Origin: Streptomyces albidoflavus
GTDB lineage: Bacteria; Actinomycetota; Actinomycetes; Streptomycetales; Streptomycetaceae
Reading direction: 5' to 3'
NCBI RefSeq assembly: GCF_000719955.1
Contig: NZ_JOII01000039.1
Span: 1 to 64,000 of the forward strand
Length of the DNA stretch: 64,000 nt
The position numbers were made by a program, and so were the translations under genes. Within the stretch, counting starts at the first letter, position 1; each line of letters opens with the position of its first letter. The notes under the pieces were generated by a model. That model searched no databases, was not told where the DNA came from, and was given only the letters and a program-made list of their open reading frames with translations. Positions 49,810 to 61,039 of the stretch are shown in pieces.

Positions 49810-52800
49810 TTGGCCCAGCACGCCCGCCTGCGCCCGACGGTGGCCGCCGTCTGCGCGCTCGCCGTCTCCGCCGGACTGGTGTCGGCCGTGGCCCTGCCCG
49901 GCTCGGCCGCCGCCGCGCCCGCCGCCGCGCCCGCCGGGGCCGTCATCGACGCCCCGTCCCGTTTCCAGCCACGCGTGGACGAGGTGTTCGTCGCGGGTGA
50001 GCAGGGCTTCCTCCACCGGGAGGAGGGCCGCGCGGTGGAGTACACGGAGTACGCCACCGGGACCACCCGGAAGGCCGAGAACGCCACCTGGTGGAACGGG
50101 ACGCTGGGCGCTTGGTGGTCGCCCGCCGCCCGCACCCTGGAGCTGCGGCCGCTGGAGGGCAAGGCCCCCTCGGTCACGATCGTCCTGCCGAAGAACCAGA
50201 CCTGGCAGCGCGGCCACAACGGCTCGACCGTGCTGACCACGAGCCGCGAGACCGGCGGCCGGACCGTCATGCACCTGCTGCGCGGCGCGGCCGACGGCAC
50301 CGTCACGGACCAGGAGATCCCGCTCGGCGAGGGCGAGAGCTTCGTCAACGTCCTTGCCCAGACCCACGAGGCCGCGGTCATCGGCGTACGCGGCGCCGAC
50401 GCCGTGAAGCGGGCGTTCCTCCTCGACTACGCGACCGGCACCACCACTCCGCTCTTCGCCGGTCTTGCCTCGACGCCCAGCAGGGTCACCCTGACCGACC
50501 GCTACGTGGCCGGCTGGGACTCGAGCTCTCCCCAGGTCCTCACCCTCGACCGCCGGAACCTGGACGCACCCGTCGTCCGCACCGTGGTCCCCGGTCCGGT
50601 AAAGACCACGACCAGGCACCAGATGGCGCTGGAGATCGCCGGCGACCAGCTGCTCGTCGTGCACCAGGAGGCGCAGCCCGACCACCACATCGGCCAGCCG
50701 CTCTCCGCCGTCCGCATCGGTGGCGGCGACCCGGTGACCGTGCTGCCGCACGCCCAGGCCCGGCTGACCCCGGCTCCCGACGGGAGCGTGCTGGTCGCCG
50801 GAGGCGCGTCGGCCTCCGACTGGGCGGTCCACCGGATCGGCGCCGGCGCGGACGGCCGGCCCACCACCGCGCCGGTGCACGCGCTGCCGCCGGTGGCGGG
50901 GACGGTGCGGGGGCTCGCCCTTGCCGGCGGCCGCCTGCTGACGGTCGGCACCGACCCCGTCCAGGGCCAGCCCTCCCTCCGCTCCTACGAACTCACCACC
51001 TCCGGCACGCCCAGGGTCGTCTCCGGGCCGGACACCGTGACCCGCTCCCTCGGCGACTACAAGGCGTGCCCCGACGGCGGCCCCTCCTGCGCCAGCCTCA
51101 CCGCGCTGGGCAACGGGTGGGCGGCCCACCCGAGCGGCAACGGCGTCAGCGTCCCGCTCGGGCAGAACGCCTCGCGCGTCATCGGCCCGATGAGCTGGGA
51201 GCGCCCGGAGATCGTCGCCGCCACCGGCCGCCACGTCCTGGTCAAGGAGCGCGGCTCCGCCAAGTACGCCGTGGGCGACCTGGAGAAGTTCTACGACTCC
51301 AACGTCATCCACACCTTCACGGCCACCGCTGCCGCGCTGTGGGGCAACAAGGTCTGGAAGCCCGCGACGGCGGCCGGCACCGTCGCCGCCTACGACGTGA
51401 AGACCAAGAAGACCGCCGCCGCCGTCGACACCGGTTCCGGCTGCAAGCCCACCACGCTCCAGGCGGTCGGGCGCTGGATCTACTGGGCGTGCGGGGGCAC
51501 GAAGGCCGGGGTCTTCGACCAGAGCCTCGGCAAGAGCGTCAGCGTCCCGGCAGGCGGTGAGCCCCGCCTCGGCGACGGCTTCCTCGTCCGGGCCACCGGG
51601 GAGGACCTGATGGTCACGGACTTCTCCCGTGGCGCCGGTACCAAGCCGGCCACGACCCTGCTGGCCTCCGGTGTCGAGCCGGGGCACGGCATCGGCTGGG
51701 CCGTCGACCCGTTCGGCGGCAACGTCGCCCATGTCGACGCCGACCAGCGCGTCCACATCACCGACGTGCCCGTTCCCCGCTCGCCCGTCGCCTCCATCGA
51801 GTCCCGGGTCGAGCAGAACTTCGTCCGCGCGGGCGGCAAGGAGCCGTGGACCGGCCACTGGCAGCTCAGCCGTCCGGCCGACGCGTGGAAGGTCACCTTC
51901 ACCGACGTCACCAGGAAGACGGTCGCCACGGTCAGCGGCACCGCGCGCACCGCCGCCTCGATCTCCGCGACCTGGGACGGCCTCGCCACCGGCGGCGGGA
52001 AGCCGCAGAACGGCGCCCACACCTGGACCGTGAGCGTCAAGGCGGCGGGTGAGTCGTCCTACGTGCCGGTCAAGACCGGGACCGTCCAGGTCAGCGGCGG
52101 CACCGCCGCCTACCGCGACGAACAGGCGGACGGCAGGGGCAACGTCCTGACCGTCAACAAGAACGGCACCCTCACCTCGCACGACTTCCCCGCGACCGGC
52201 GTCCACGACAAGTGGAGCCGCGCCGGCTGGCACATCAAGTACACCTACGTGCCCTTCGGCGACCTGACCGGCGACGGCTGCAACGACCTGCTCGTCCGCA
52301 ACACGGTCGGCAACCTCTACCGCTACGACGGCGTCTGCGGTCACCCGCCGGCCAAGACCAGCACCCGCACCTCGCTCGGCGGCGGCTGGGAGGCGTACAA
52401 CGTGCTGACCTCGCCCGGTGACCTCACCGGGGACGGCCTTCCGGACCTGCTGGCGCGGAAGAGCTCCACCGGCGACATCTGGGTCTTCCCCGGCACCAAG
52501 GCCGGGAAGCTGGGCGCGGGGAAGAAGATCCGCACCGGGTGGACCTACACGCACGTGGTCGGTGCCGGTGACCTCAACGGTGACGGTCACGGCGACGTCC
52601 TGGCCCGCGCCAAGGACGGCACGCTCTACCGCTACGACGGTGCGGGCGACGGGACGCTGAAGAGCCGCGTCACCGTGTTCACCAAGTGGGGCAGCACCTA
52701 CACCCACGTGCTGGGCGTCGGCGACATGACAGGCGATGGCAAGAACGACCTCCTGGTGGTCGACAACAAGGGCGTCGTGTACCGCAACACCGGTAATGGC

Positions 52801-52866
52801 AAGGGCTCCTTCTCGTCCCGGACCAAGATCACGACCGGGTGGCTGACCTACAAGGGGATCTTCTGA
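49810..52866 (+). CDS. Large secreted FG-GAP/VCBS-repeat protein
   Basis: 1018 residues from the TTG at 49810, chosen because GGGGGG stands 5-10 nt upstream and a Sec signal peptide follows at once (MAQHARLRPTVAAVCALAVS...SAAAAPAAAPAG). The body (about 60-650) reads as repeated beta-propeller-like strands. A FlgD-Ig-like segment (about 700-760: WTGHWQLSRPADAWKVTFTD...GAHTWTVSV) precedes C-terminal FG-GAP/VCBS repeats with calcium-binding DxTGDGxxDLL motifs (GDLTGDGCNDLLV, GDLTGDGLPDLLA, GDLNGDGHGDVLA, GDMTGDGKNDLLV). No catalytic domain. Likely an extracellular scaffold or adhesin; Streptomyces carry many such proteins. Confidence 0.85.
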   Translation: MAQHARLRPTVAAVCALAVSAGLVSAVALPGSAAAAPAAAPAGAVIDAPSRFQPRVDEVFVAGEQGFLHREEGRAVEYTEYATGTTRKAENATWWNGTLGAWWSPAARTLELRPLEGKAPSVTIVLPKNQTWQRGHNGSTVLTTSRETGGRTVMHLLRGAADGTVTDQEIPLGEGESFVNVLAQTHEAAVIGVRGADAVKRAFLLDYATGTTTPLFAGLASTPSRVTLTDRYVAGWDSSSPQVLTLDRRNLDAPVVRTVVPGPVKTTTRHQMALEIAGDQLLVVHQEAQPDHHIGQPLSAVRIGGGDPVTVLPHAQARLTPAPDGSVLVAGGASASDWAVHRIGAGADGRPTTAPVHALPPVAGTVRGLALAGGRLLTVGTDPVQGQPSLRSYELTTSGTPRVVSGPDTVTRSLGDYKACPDGGPSCASLTALGNGWAAHPSGNGVSVPLGQNASRVIGPMSWERPEIVAATGRHVLVKERGSAKYAVGDLEKFYDSNVIHTFTATAAALWGNKVWKPATAAGTVAAYDVKTKKTAAAVDTGSGCKPTTLQAVGRWIYWACGGTKAGVFDQSLGKSVSVPAGGEPRLGDGFLVRATGEDLMVTDFSRGAGTKPATTLLASGVEPGHGIGWAVDPFGGNVAHVDADQRVHITDVPVPRSPVASIESRVEQNFVRAGGKEPWTGHWQLSRPADAWKVTFTDVTRKTVATVSGTARTAASISATWDGLATGGGKPQNGAHTWTVSVKAAGESSYVPVKTGTVQVSGGTAAYRDEQADGRGNVLTVNKNGTLTSHDFPATGVHDKWSRAGWHIKYTYVPFGDLTGDGCNDLLVRNTVGNLYRYDGVCGHPPAKTSTRTSLGGGWEAYNVLTSPGDLTGDGLPDLLARKSSTGDIWVFPGTKAGKLGAGKKIRTGWTYTHVVGAGDLNGDGHGDVLARAKDGTLYRYDGAGDGTLKSRVTVFTKWGSTYTHVLGVGDMTGDGKNDLLVVDNKGVVYRNTGNGKGSFSSRTKITTGWLTYKGIF

Positions 52867-52880
52867 CCGGTGCGGCACCT

Positions 52881-52918
52881 CCGGTGCAGCGGCGGTCCCC
52901 GCACCGCCGCTGCACCGG
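52881..52918 (+). terminator. Terminator after the secreted-protein gene
   Basis: CCGGTGCAGCGGCGGT, loop CCCCGC, exact complement: a 16-bp stem, 15 nt after the stop. Confidence 0.8.
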
Positions 52919-53002
52919 CCGCACCCTTCCGACGGGCCCGGAGCCGATACCCCATCGGCTCTCGGCCACCGGCGGGCTATGCTCGGGTGTGCCGATCGGC
53001 AC

Positions 53003-53075
53003 GGGCCGTTAGCTCAATTGGCAGAGCAGTGGACTTTTAATCCATTGGTTGTGGGTTCGAGTCCCACACGGCCTA
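53003..53075 (+). tRNA. tRNA-Lys (TTT)
   Basis: Acceptor GGGCCGT/ACGGCCT (first pair G-U), anticodon stem GTGGA/TCCAT around CTTTTAA giving TTT, T-loop GTTCGAGTC, discriminator A. A -10-like TATGCT lies at 52978-52983. Confidence 0.93.
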
Positions 53076-53274
53076 CCGCTCGACCCCTGGTCAGGGGCTC
53101 TCTGGCCGGGGGTCGTCGCTGTTTTCGGACCGGCGGCCCCACCCGTGCTCCACCGAGATGAGAAGCCGGGCGGGCCCCGGCGGGACCGGGAGCCTGGCCG
53201 ACGGTGATCCGAGGTCCGGTGCGGTCGGGTGCGGTGCCGGTGGCCGGTTTCGTGGTTGTGGAGGTGTGGACCGG

Positions 53275-53859
53275 ATGAATCACGCGCAGATGGTGGCGCT
53301 GGGGCGGATGCTCCGGGTGCTCGGGGAGTCGGGCGACGAGCTGCGAGGCGATACGCCCGAGGAGGCCCTGCACGAGATCCGGGCCGACCTCAAGCGGGCG
53401 CTGGACCTGCTGGAGGAGTCCACGGGCCCCGCGCCCACCACGCGCTGCTCCCAGCACCCGTACGGCCCGGTGGACAAGGCGGCCCCGGACGGCTGCCTGC
53501 TCTGCGAGACCCGGCGCCGCTCCAGCCACCGCTCCGCCTACCGCGACCGCTGGGGCGGCGCCCCCGCCGACGAGGCCGGCGACCGCCCCCTGCCGGTGCC
53601 CTCGCGGTACGGGATCGCCGCCGACACCCCGGAGCCGATGGTCAGGTGGCGACCCGAGGCGTGGTCGGGCCAGGCCTGGCAGCTCTGCGGCACCCCCCGC
53701 CGGGACCAGCGCGAGGCGGAACTCTTCCTCGCCGCCTGCCGCCGCAAGGCCGACCGGGCCGCCGCCTACCGGCTGGTGCGGGAAAGCACCTCCTTCGAGG
53801 TCGTACGGATGTGGGGCGAGCCGATCGTGGTCCGGCCGGAGACCGGCGGCGGACTCTAG
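53275..53859 (+). CDS. Conserved hypothetical protein with Cys/His cluster
   Basis: 194 residues. An N-terminal helical part (MVALGRMLRVLGESGDELRGDTPEEALHEIRADLKRALDLLEES) is followed by a Cys/His group (RCSQHPYGPVDKAAPDGCLLCETRRR) that could bind one zinc, then a basic segment and a C-terminal ELFLAACRRKADRAAAYRLVRESTSFEVVRMWGEP region. GGAGGTG precedes the ATG by 9 nt. Soluble. I do not recognise the family. Confidence 0.7.
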   Translation: MNHAQMVALGRMLRVLGESGDELRGDTPEEALHEIRADLKRALDLLEESTGPAPTTRCSQHPYGPVDKAAPDGCLLCETRRRSSHRSAYRDRWGGAPADEAGDRPLPVPSRYGIAADTPEPMVRWRPEAWSGQAWQLCGTPRRDQREAELFLAACRRKADRAAAYRLVRESTSFEVVRMWGEPIVVRPETGGGL

Positions 53860-53925
53860 AAGGTGTCCGGCCGGCCGGGGCCCGGGCAGGACGTGCGGCC
53901 CGGCTCCGGGCCCGCGGTGTGCCGC

Positions 53926-53937
53926 TAGGCTCGGCGG
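53926..53937 (+). promoter_or_regulatory. Putative leaderless -10 element for the GNAT gene
   Basis: TAGGCT at 53926-53931, 6 nt, then ATG at 53938; no Shine-Dalgarno. Confidence 0.45.
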
Positions 53938-54408
53938 ATGATCGTCAGACCCGCGCTCAGCTCCGACGTTCCCGGCCTGCTCTCCCTGGCCGCCGAGGTG
54001 GAGCACTGGTTCGGCCCGATGGTCGACGAGCCCGGCTTCCACCGGGCCCTGGACCGGCACGTCCGGGAGGAGCGGGCGCTGGTCGCGGTGGCGGACGGGG
54101 GAAGCCTTGCCGGCGGGCTGCTCTTCGGCGGTGCGCCGCCCGTCCACCACGTGCACTGGATCGTCGTCTCGGAGCGGGCGCGGGGCACCGGTGTGGGCCG
54201 TGCCCTCATGGCCGAGGCCGTCCAGAGGTACGTCCGGGGTCCGGGGACGCTGGAGGTGGTCACCTTCGGCGCCGACCACCCCGGTGCCGTCACCAGCGGT
54301 GCGCGAGCCTTCTACTCCTCGCTCGGCTTCTCCCCGGCCGAGCAGGCCCCGGCCGGCCCCGAGGGCGGTTCGCGGCAGGTCTACCGCAAGGTGCTCGCCG
54401 CAGGCTGA
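53938..54408 (+). CDS. GNAT-family N-acetyltransferase
   Basis: 156 residues, the whole GNAT fold: beta1-alpha1 MIVRPALSSDVPGLLSLAAEVEHWF, strands ALVAVADGGSLAGGLLFGG and VHWIVVSERARGTGVGRALMAEAVQRY with the acetyl-CoA loop R-x-x-G-x-G-R/A, then FYSSLGFSPAE. It transfers acetyl from acetyl-CoA to an unknown amine. Convergent with the SnoaL-like gene downstream. Confidence 0.85.
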   Translation: MIVRPALSSDVPGLLSLAAEVEHWFGPMVDEPGFHRALDRHVREERALVAVADGGSLAGGLLFGGAPPVHHVHWIVVSERARGTGVGRALMAEAVQRYVRGPGTLEVVTFGADHPGAVTSGARAFYSSLGFSPAEQAPAGPEGGSRQVYRKVLAAG

Positions 54409-54448
54409 CGGCGCGTGGCGGGAGCCCCGGTGCACCGCCCGTCCGGTG

Positions 54449-54928
54449 TCACAGCGGGCGTACATGGGGGGCCCGCCAGGGCGGGGAGGGGTCGCTGCCG
54501 GGCATGGTCCAGTACTCGCGGCCGGAGGTGATGAGGCCGTTCTCCACGGTCCAGAAGGAGACGGCGACGTGGGTGCCGACCTCCTCGTGGTCGACGCGCA
54601 CCTCGGAGACCACGGTGCTGCCCTGCGCTATGACCCGCGGTTCGTGGACCGTCCAGCCTTCGGGGTAGGCGGCGTTGACCGCCACGTAGGCGTCGCGGTC
54701 GGGGAGGCGCTCGGCGCTGACCGGCCAGTCGACGACCGCGTCCGGGGCGAGGAGTGCGGCGACGCCGCTCCAGTCGCGGGCCTGCATGCGGGCCCACAGG
54801 GCGGTGACCACGGCGGACGGGGTGTCAGGAGCGGGGGCGGCGGGCCAGGTGGGCAGGGGCGGGCCGGCAGGGCGGAAGGTGGTGCCGGTCGTGTGGTCAG
54901 TCGTGTGGTCAGTCGTGTTCTCGGTCAT
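54449..54928 (-). CDS. SnoaL/NTF2-like protein
   Basis: 159 residues from ATG 54928. A Thr/His/Asp-rich N-terminus contains a short tandem repeat (TTDH-TTDH-TTG, encoded by a 12-bp DNA repeat). The NTF2-like fold begins at about residue 37: SAVVTALWARMQARDWSGVAALLAPDAVVDWPVS, YVAVNAAYPEGWTVHEPRVIAQGSTVVSEVRVDHEEVGTHVAVSFWTVENGLITSGREYWTMPG. The family covers limonene-1,2-epoxide hydrolase-like and polyketide cyclase-like proteins; substrate unknown. A perfect palindrome lies 20-34 bp before the ATG. Confidence 0.75.
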   Translation of the reverse strand: MTENTTDHTTDHTTGTTFRPAGPPLPTWPAAPAPDTPSAVVTALWARMQARDWSGVAALLAPDAVVDWPVSAERLPDRDAYVAVNAAYPEGWTVHEPRVIAQGSTVVSEVRVDHEEVGTHVAVSFWTVENGLITSGREYWTMPGSDPSPPWRAPHVRPL

Positions 54929-54947
54929 GCCGTTGAGCTTGTCACCC

Positions 54948-54962
54948 GTCACTGACAGTGAC
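54948..54962. promoter_or_regulatory. Candidate operator of the SnoaL-like gene
   Basis: GTCACTGACAGTGAC is a perfect 15-bp palindrome. It is flanked by further TTGTCAC (54940) and GTGACAA half-sites, giving a TetR/MarR-like operator across the presumed promoter. No regulator gene is adjacent. Confidence 0.5.
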
Positions 54963-54996
54963 AACTCTCCGTAAGGGTGAACGGTGAGGCGCGCGG

Positions 54997-55033
54997 CTGA
55001 CCGACCCGGAGTGCAGGACTCCGGGTCGGTCAG
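54997..55033 (-). terminator. Terminator of the Clp-family ATPase gene
   Basis: CTGACCGACCCGGAGT, loop GCAGG, exact complement: a 16-bp stem 20 nt past the clp stop codon. Confidence 0.85.
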
Positions 55034-55052
55034 CGGGGAGCGTATGTGCAGG

Positions 55053-57647
<2,595 letters not shown>

Positions 57648-57795
57648 GGTGGGGCCTCCGCGGAGGTTCTCTGGATGATGGCTTTTCCGTCGATTGGCGA
57701 CTTTTTCCACTAGAACAAAGGGTGACGGGATGCGCCTGTTGGGCAGAGAGGACGTGGGGGCCGCGGCGGGACGACGAGGGCGCCCGGGGACACCT

Positions 57796-57824
57796 TCTAC
57801 ATGCGTGTAGAGATGAGGTAGATT
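57796..57824 (+). promoter_or_regulatory. terD promoter region with palindrome
   Basis: TCTACATGCGTGTAGA (57796-57811; arms TCTACA/TGTAGA) sits where the -35 would be for the -10 TAGATT at 57819-57824. Part of the 364-bp divergent clp/terD intergenic region; the rest (57648-57790 and 57825-58011) shows no gene. Confidence 0.45.
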
Positions 57825-58011
57825 CGAGGGCGTCGGCGCCGCCACCCACGGCGCCCGGCGCAGGCGTGGCGGCTGCGAGTCGTACGACGGCACGCGGCCG
57901 GTCCCCCAGTCCGGCCGCCGCACCCCGCCCGCCCGCACCCGGCGGCCGCAGGACGTCGCGGGCGCGGAACCCGGTACGAGCACGCAGGACGAACCGCAGA
58001 AGGAGAAGACC

Positions 58012-58587
58012 GTGGGCGTTTCCCTGGCCAAGGGCGGCAATGTCTCTCTCAGCAAGGAAGCCCCCGGGCTGACCGCGGTCCTTGTCGGGCTCGGCTGGGA
58101 CGTCCGCACGACGACCGGCACCGACTACGACCTCGACGCCAGCGCCCTGCTCTGCGACGAGTCCGGCAAGGTCCTCTCCGACCAGCACTTCATCTTCTAC
58201 AACAACCTGACCAGCCCCGACGGCTCCGTCGAGCACACCGGTGACAACCTCACCGGCGAGGGCGACGGCGACGACGAGGCCGTCAAGGTCAACCTCGCCG
58301 CGGTCCCGCCGCAGGTCACCCGCATCGTCTTCCCCGTTTCCATCCACGACGCGGAGTCCCGTGGTCAGAGCTTCGGCCAGGTCCGGAACGCCTTCATCCG
58401 TGTGGTGAACCAGGCCGGCGGCGCCGAGATCGCGCGGTACGACCTCACGGAGGACGCCTCCACCGAGACCGCCATGGTCTTCGGCGAGCTCTACCGCCAT
58501 GGCGCCGAGTGGAAGTTCCGCGCGGTCGGCCAGGGCTACGCCTCGGGCCTGGCCGGGATCGCCCAGGACTTCGGCGTCAACGTCTGA
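58012..58587 (+). CDS. TerD-family (tellurium resistance / stress) protein
   Basis: 191 residues, one TerD beta-sandwich: [84 protein letters not shown] (calcium-binding acidic loops), [57 protein letters not shown]. Streptomyces have many TerD paralogues linked to calcium and differentiation; this one is not in a ter operon. AAGGAGAA precedes the GTG. Shares an intergenic region with the clp gene. Confidence 0.92.
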   Translation: MGVSLAKGGNVSLSKEAPGLTAVLVGLGWDVRTTTGTDYDLDASALLCDESGKVLSDQHFIFYNNLTSPDGSVEHTGDNLTGEGDGDDEAVKVNLAAVPPQVTRIVFPVSIHDAESRGQSFGQVRNAFIRVVNQAGGAEIARYDLTEDASTETAMVFGELYRHGAEWKFRAVGQGYASGLAGIAQDFGVNV

Positions 58588-58603
58588 CGCACCCCCCCGA
58601 ACA

Positions 58604-58652
58604 CCCGTCGCCCGACCGGCAACCCAATCCCCCGGGCGGGCGACGGGCTTTT
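58604..58652 (+). terminator. Terminator after terD
   Basis: CCCGTCGCCCG (58604-58614) pairs with CGGGCGACGGG (58637-58647), then CTTTT. The remainder of the gap to 58909 is GC-rich without a recognised gene. Confidence 0.7.
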
Positions 58653-58909
58653 CCCGACCCCTTCTCCGTGCTCCTGGTGGGCGCGGGGGAGGGGCGTCGT
58701 CGTGTCGGGCCAGGGGTGCACGCACCTCGCCCCCTACGCCCCGCGCGCCCCAGGCGTACGCCCCGGCGGTCCTCGCGGGCACAGGATCGCCTGATTCTGC
58801 GCGGGAGGGGACTGGCCCGTCGCCGCCCGGGCACACGTGCGGCAAGGGGCCGACGCGTGGGTCGCCGGTCCGCCGCAGGCACGGCACGAGAAAACGAGAG
58901 GCGTGTCTC

Positions 58910-59185
58910 ATGGAGATATCCGGGATCGTCAGCGCGATCGTCATCGGCATCGTCATCGGTCTCCTGGGACGCCTGGTCGTCCCCGGCCGGCAGCGCATCG
59001 GCCTGCTGCTGACCATCGCCGTCGGCATCGTGGCGGCGCTCGTCGGCACCTTCGTCGCCGCCCAGTTCGGCCTCGCCGAGACCAAGGGCGTCGACTGGGC
59101 CGAATGGGGCATCCAGATCGTGCTGGCCGCGATCGGTGTATTCGCCCTGGACCGGGTCGCGGGCGGACGTGGACGACGCCGGTGA
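58910..59185 (+). CDS. GlsB/YeaQ/YmgE-family small membrane protein
   Basis: 91 residues with three hydrophobic segments: GIVSAIVIGIVIGLLGRLVVPG, IGLLLTIAVGIVAALVGTFVAAQFG and EWGIQIVLAAIGVFALDRVAGG, in the pattern G-x-x-A-x-x-(V/I)-x-G-x-x-x-G-R of the transglycosylase-associated (YeaQ/YmgE) stress proteins. Inner-membrane; function poorly understood. ATG at 58910 follows GAGAGG. Single gene ahead of a stem-loop and tRNA-fMet. Confidence 0.85.
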   Translation: MEISGIVSAIVIGIVIGLLGRLVVPGRQRIGLLLTIAVGIVAALVGTFVAAQFGLAETKGVDWAEWGIQIVLAAIGVFALDRVAGGRGRRR

Positions 59186-59226
59186 CCTAGAGGGTGTCCG
59201 GGCGGGCCGCTCCCGCCCGGCCTCTC

Positions 59227-59259
59227 GGGCCTCCGCCCGCCGCGCCGGGGCGGAGGCCC
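59227..59259 (+). terminator. Terminator after the YeaQ/YmgE-family gene
   Basis: GGGCCTCCGCCC, 9-nt loop, exact complement: a 12-bp stem. Confidence 0.7.
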
Positions 59260-59300
59260 GCCCTCCGGAGGGCGTGGCGCGAGGCACCTTCCGGATGGCG

Positions 59301-59306
59301 TATAGT
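59301..59306 (+). promoter_or_regulatory. -10 element for tRNA-fMet
   Basis: TATAGT, 13 bp before the tRNA 5' end; a good vegetative -10. Confidence 0.5.
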
Positions 59307-59318
59307 TGATTTCACCGA

Positions 59319-59392
59319 CGCGGGGTGGAGCAGCTCGGTAGCTCGCTGGGCTCATAACCCAGAGGTCGCAGGTTCAAATCCTGTCCCCGCTA
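59319..59392 (+). tRNA. Initiator tRNA-fMet (CAT)
   Basis: Starts CGCGGGGTGGAGCAG; the anticodon stem has three consecutive G-C pairs (TGGG/CCCA) around CTCATAA; the first acceptor position C1 faces U72 unpaired, all initiator features. T-loop GTTCAAATC, discriminator A. CCA not encoded. Confidence 0.95.
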
Positions 59393-59402
59393 CTGAAGGC
59401 CG

Positions 59403-59434
59403 AGGCCCGGATTCCTTTCGAGGAATCCGGGCCT
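59403..59434 (+). terminator. Terminator of tRNA-fMet
   Basis: AGGCCCGGATTCC, loop TTTCGA, exact complement: a 13-bp stem, 10 nt past the tRNA. Confidence 0.85.
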
Positions 59435-59590
59435 TCGTCGTGTGCTCGCGACCGGTGCGGCACTCGTTCGGGCGCTGTCCGCTCGCCGCCGCACGGGGTG
59501 GGCGGAAGCATGGGGGAAGCGCTGACGCGGGAGCGGGCGTGTCCGGGCCGGGCCGACCGGGGGCCGGCCGATGGATCAGGAGACAGGTTG

Positions 59591-60781
59591 GTGGGGAAAC
59601 GCGGCGAGGACGCGGAGAAGGAGACGGGCCGGCCGGCCGCCCGGAAGGCCCCGGCGGAGAAGCGGGGCGCGACCGGGCGGGGGACGCTCGGCACGTACAA
59701 GGGGGACCCGCTCACGGGGAGCAGGTCCCGGACGCTGATGCGGCTGCTGCCCGTGGTGCTGCTCGTCGCCGGGGTCGTCTTCGACGAGGCCGCGCCGCCG
59801 CGCTTCAACGCCAGTCCGCTCTACGCCGCGGCGCCGCTGATCGCCGCGCCGTTCTTCTCGCTCCTCGGCACCGTGCTGACCGGGGCCCTCGCGCTGGCCG
59901 TGGTGGTGCTGCTCCAGTGGCAGACCGGGACGCTGGGCGGGGTGGACTCGACCACCGAGCTGCTCACCATCCTCACCTGCGCCCTTCTCGCCTTGCTCAG
60001 CAACCGGCTGGTCAGCCGCAGCGGCGAACAGCTCGCCACCGCCCGCAGCATCGCCGAGGCCGCCCAGCGTGCCGTACTGCCCATCCCCGCCGAGCGGATC
60101 GGCGGCTTCGACATCGCCGCCCGCTACGAGGCCGCCCAGGCCGACGCCCTCATCGGCGGCGACCTCTACGCCGTCCAGGAGACCCCGCACGGGGTGCGGC
60201 TGCTCGTCGGTGACGTGCGCGGCAAGGGGCTCGGTGCGGTGGAGGCGGTCGCCGTGGTCATCGGGGCGTTCCGGGAGGCCGCCGAGCAGGAGTCGAGCCT
60301 GGAGAAGGTGGCCCAGCGGCTCGAACGCGCCCTCGCCCGTGAGGGGGTGCGGCGGGAGGGGCTGGACCAGTTCGAGGGGTTCACCACCGCGCTGCTGGCG
60401 GAGATCCCGCCCGGGCAGTCCGTCGTCCGCACGGTCAACCGGGGCCACCCCGAGCCGCTGCTGCTCCACGGCGACGGGGACGTACGGGTGCTGGTGCCGA
60501 CCCAGCCGGCGCTTCCGCTCGGCATGGGAGATCTCGGGGTGTGGCCGGACCGTTCGGACGCGACGCCCTTCCCCTCCGGCGCCACCCTGCTCCTCTTCAC
60601 CGACGGCCTGACGGAGGCACGGGACCGGAACGGGGTCTTCTACGATCCGGCGACGCGGCTGACGGGGCGTCGCTTCGAGGCGCCCGACCACCTTCTGGAG
60701 GCGCTCTCCCGGGAGGTCCGCGTGCACACCGGCGGCGGACCGCAGGACGACATGGCGCTGCTGGCGCTCCGCCGGCCCTGA
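59591..60781 (+). CDS. Membrane PP2C/SpoIIE-type serine/threonine phosphatase
   Basis: 396 residues from the GTG at 59591 (AGGAG 9 nt upstream); an ATG at 59498 without a ribosome-binding site would add a low-complexity stretch. After a basic N-terminus come three membrane segments (about 48-62, 82-112 and 115-135), a linker helix and the SpoIIE phosphatase domain: RAVLPIPAERIGGFDIAARYEAAQADALIGGDLY, LLVGDVRGKGLGAVEAVA, TTALLAEIPPGQSVVRTVNRGHPEPLLL, LLLFTDGLTEARD, GGPQDDMALLAL, with metal-binding Asp residues intact. Such enzymes dephosphorylate anti-anti-sigma factors; no partner is adjacent. Confidence 0.9.
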   Translation: MGKRGEDAEKETGRPAARKAPAEKRGATGRGTLGTYKGDPLTGSRSRTLMRLLPVVLLVAGVVFDEAAPPRFNASPLYAAAPLIAAPFFSLLGTVLTGALALAVVVLLQWQTGTLGGVDSTTELLTILTCALLALLSNRLVSRSGEQLATARSIAEAAQRAVLPIPAERIGGFDIAARYEAAQADALIGGDLYAVQETPHGVRLLVGDVRGKGLGAVEAVAVVIGAFREAAEQESSLEKVAQRLERALAREGVRREGLDQFEGFTTALLAEIPPGQSVVRTVNRGHPEPLLLHGDGDVRVLVPTQPALPLGMGDLGVWPDRSDATPFPSGATLLLFTDGLTEARDRNGVFYDPATRLTGRRFEAPDHLLEALSREVRVHTGGGPQDDMALLALRRP

Positions 60782-61039
60782 GGCACCCGGGCTCCGGCAG
60801 GGCGGTCGCCCACCGCCGATGCCGTCACCGACGGTGAGCGGGCGGACGCTCCCCGCATAACAACTGACACACCGTCAGGTGCTCCTGTGGTGGTTCTGTG
60901 GAGGCAACTCGCCCGAAAGCGCCCCTCGGTGCCCCGGTACGTCCGGCCCCCGGAGCCCAACGATCATCCGGAACGGCTTGGAATCCAGGCCAGGTGTCTA
61001 TTAACGTTCGATAACGCAGCGCGGTTGTCCCGGCCGTCA
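60782..61039. other. Gene-free region ahead of the riboswitch
   Basis: Contains the promoter region of the M23 gene; TTAACGTTCGATAACG near 61000-61015 is the AT-richest part and may hold the -10. No gene recognised. Confidence 0.4.
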
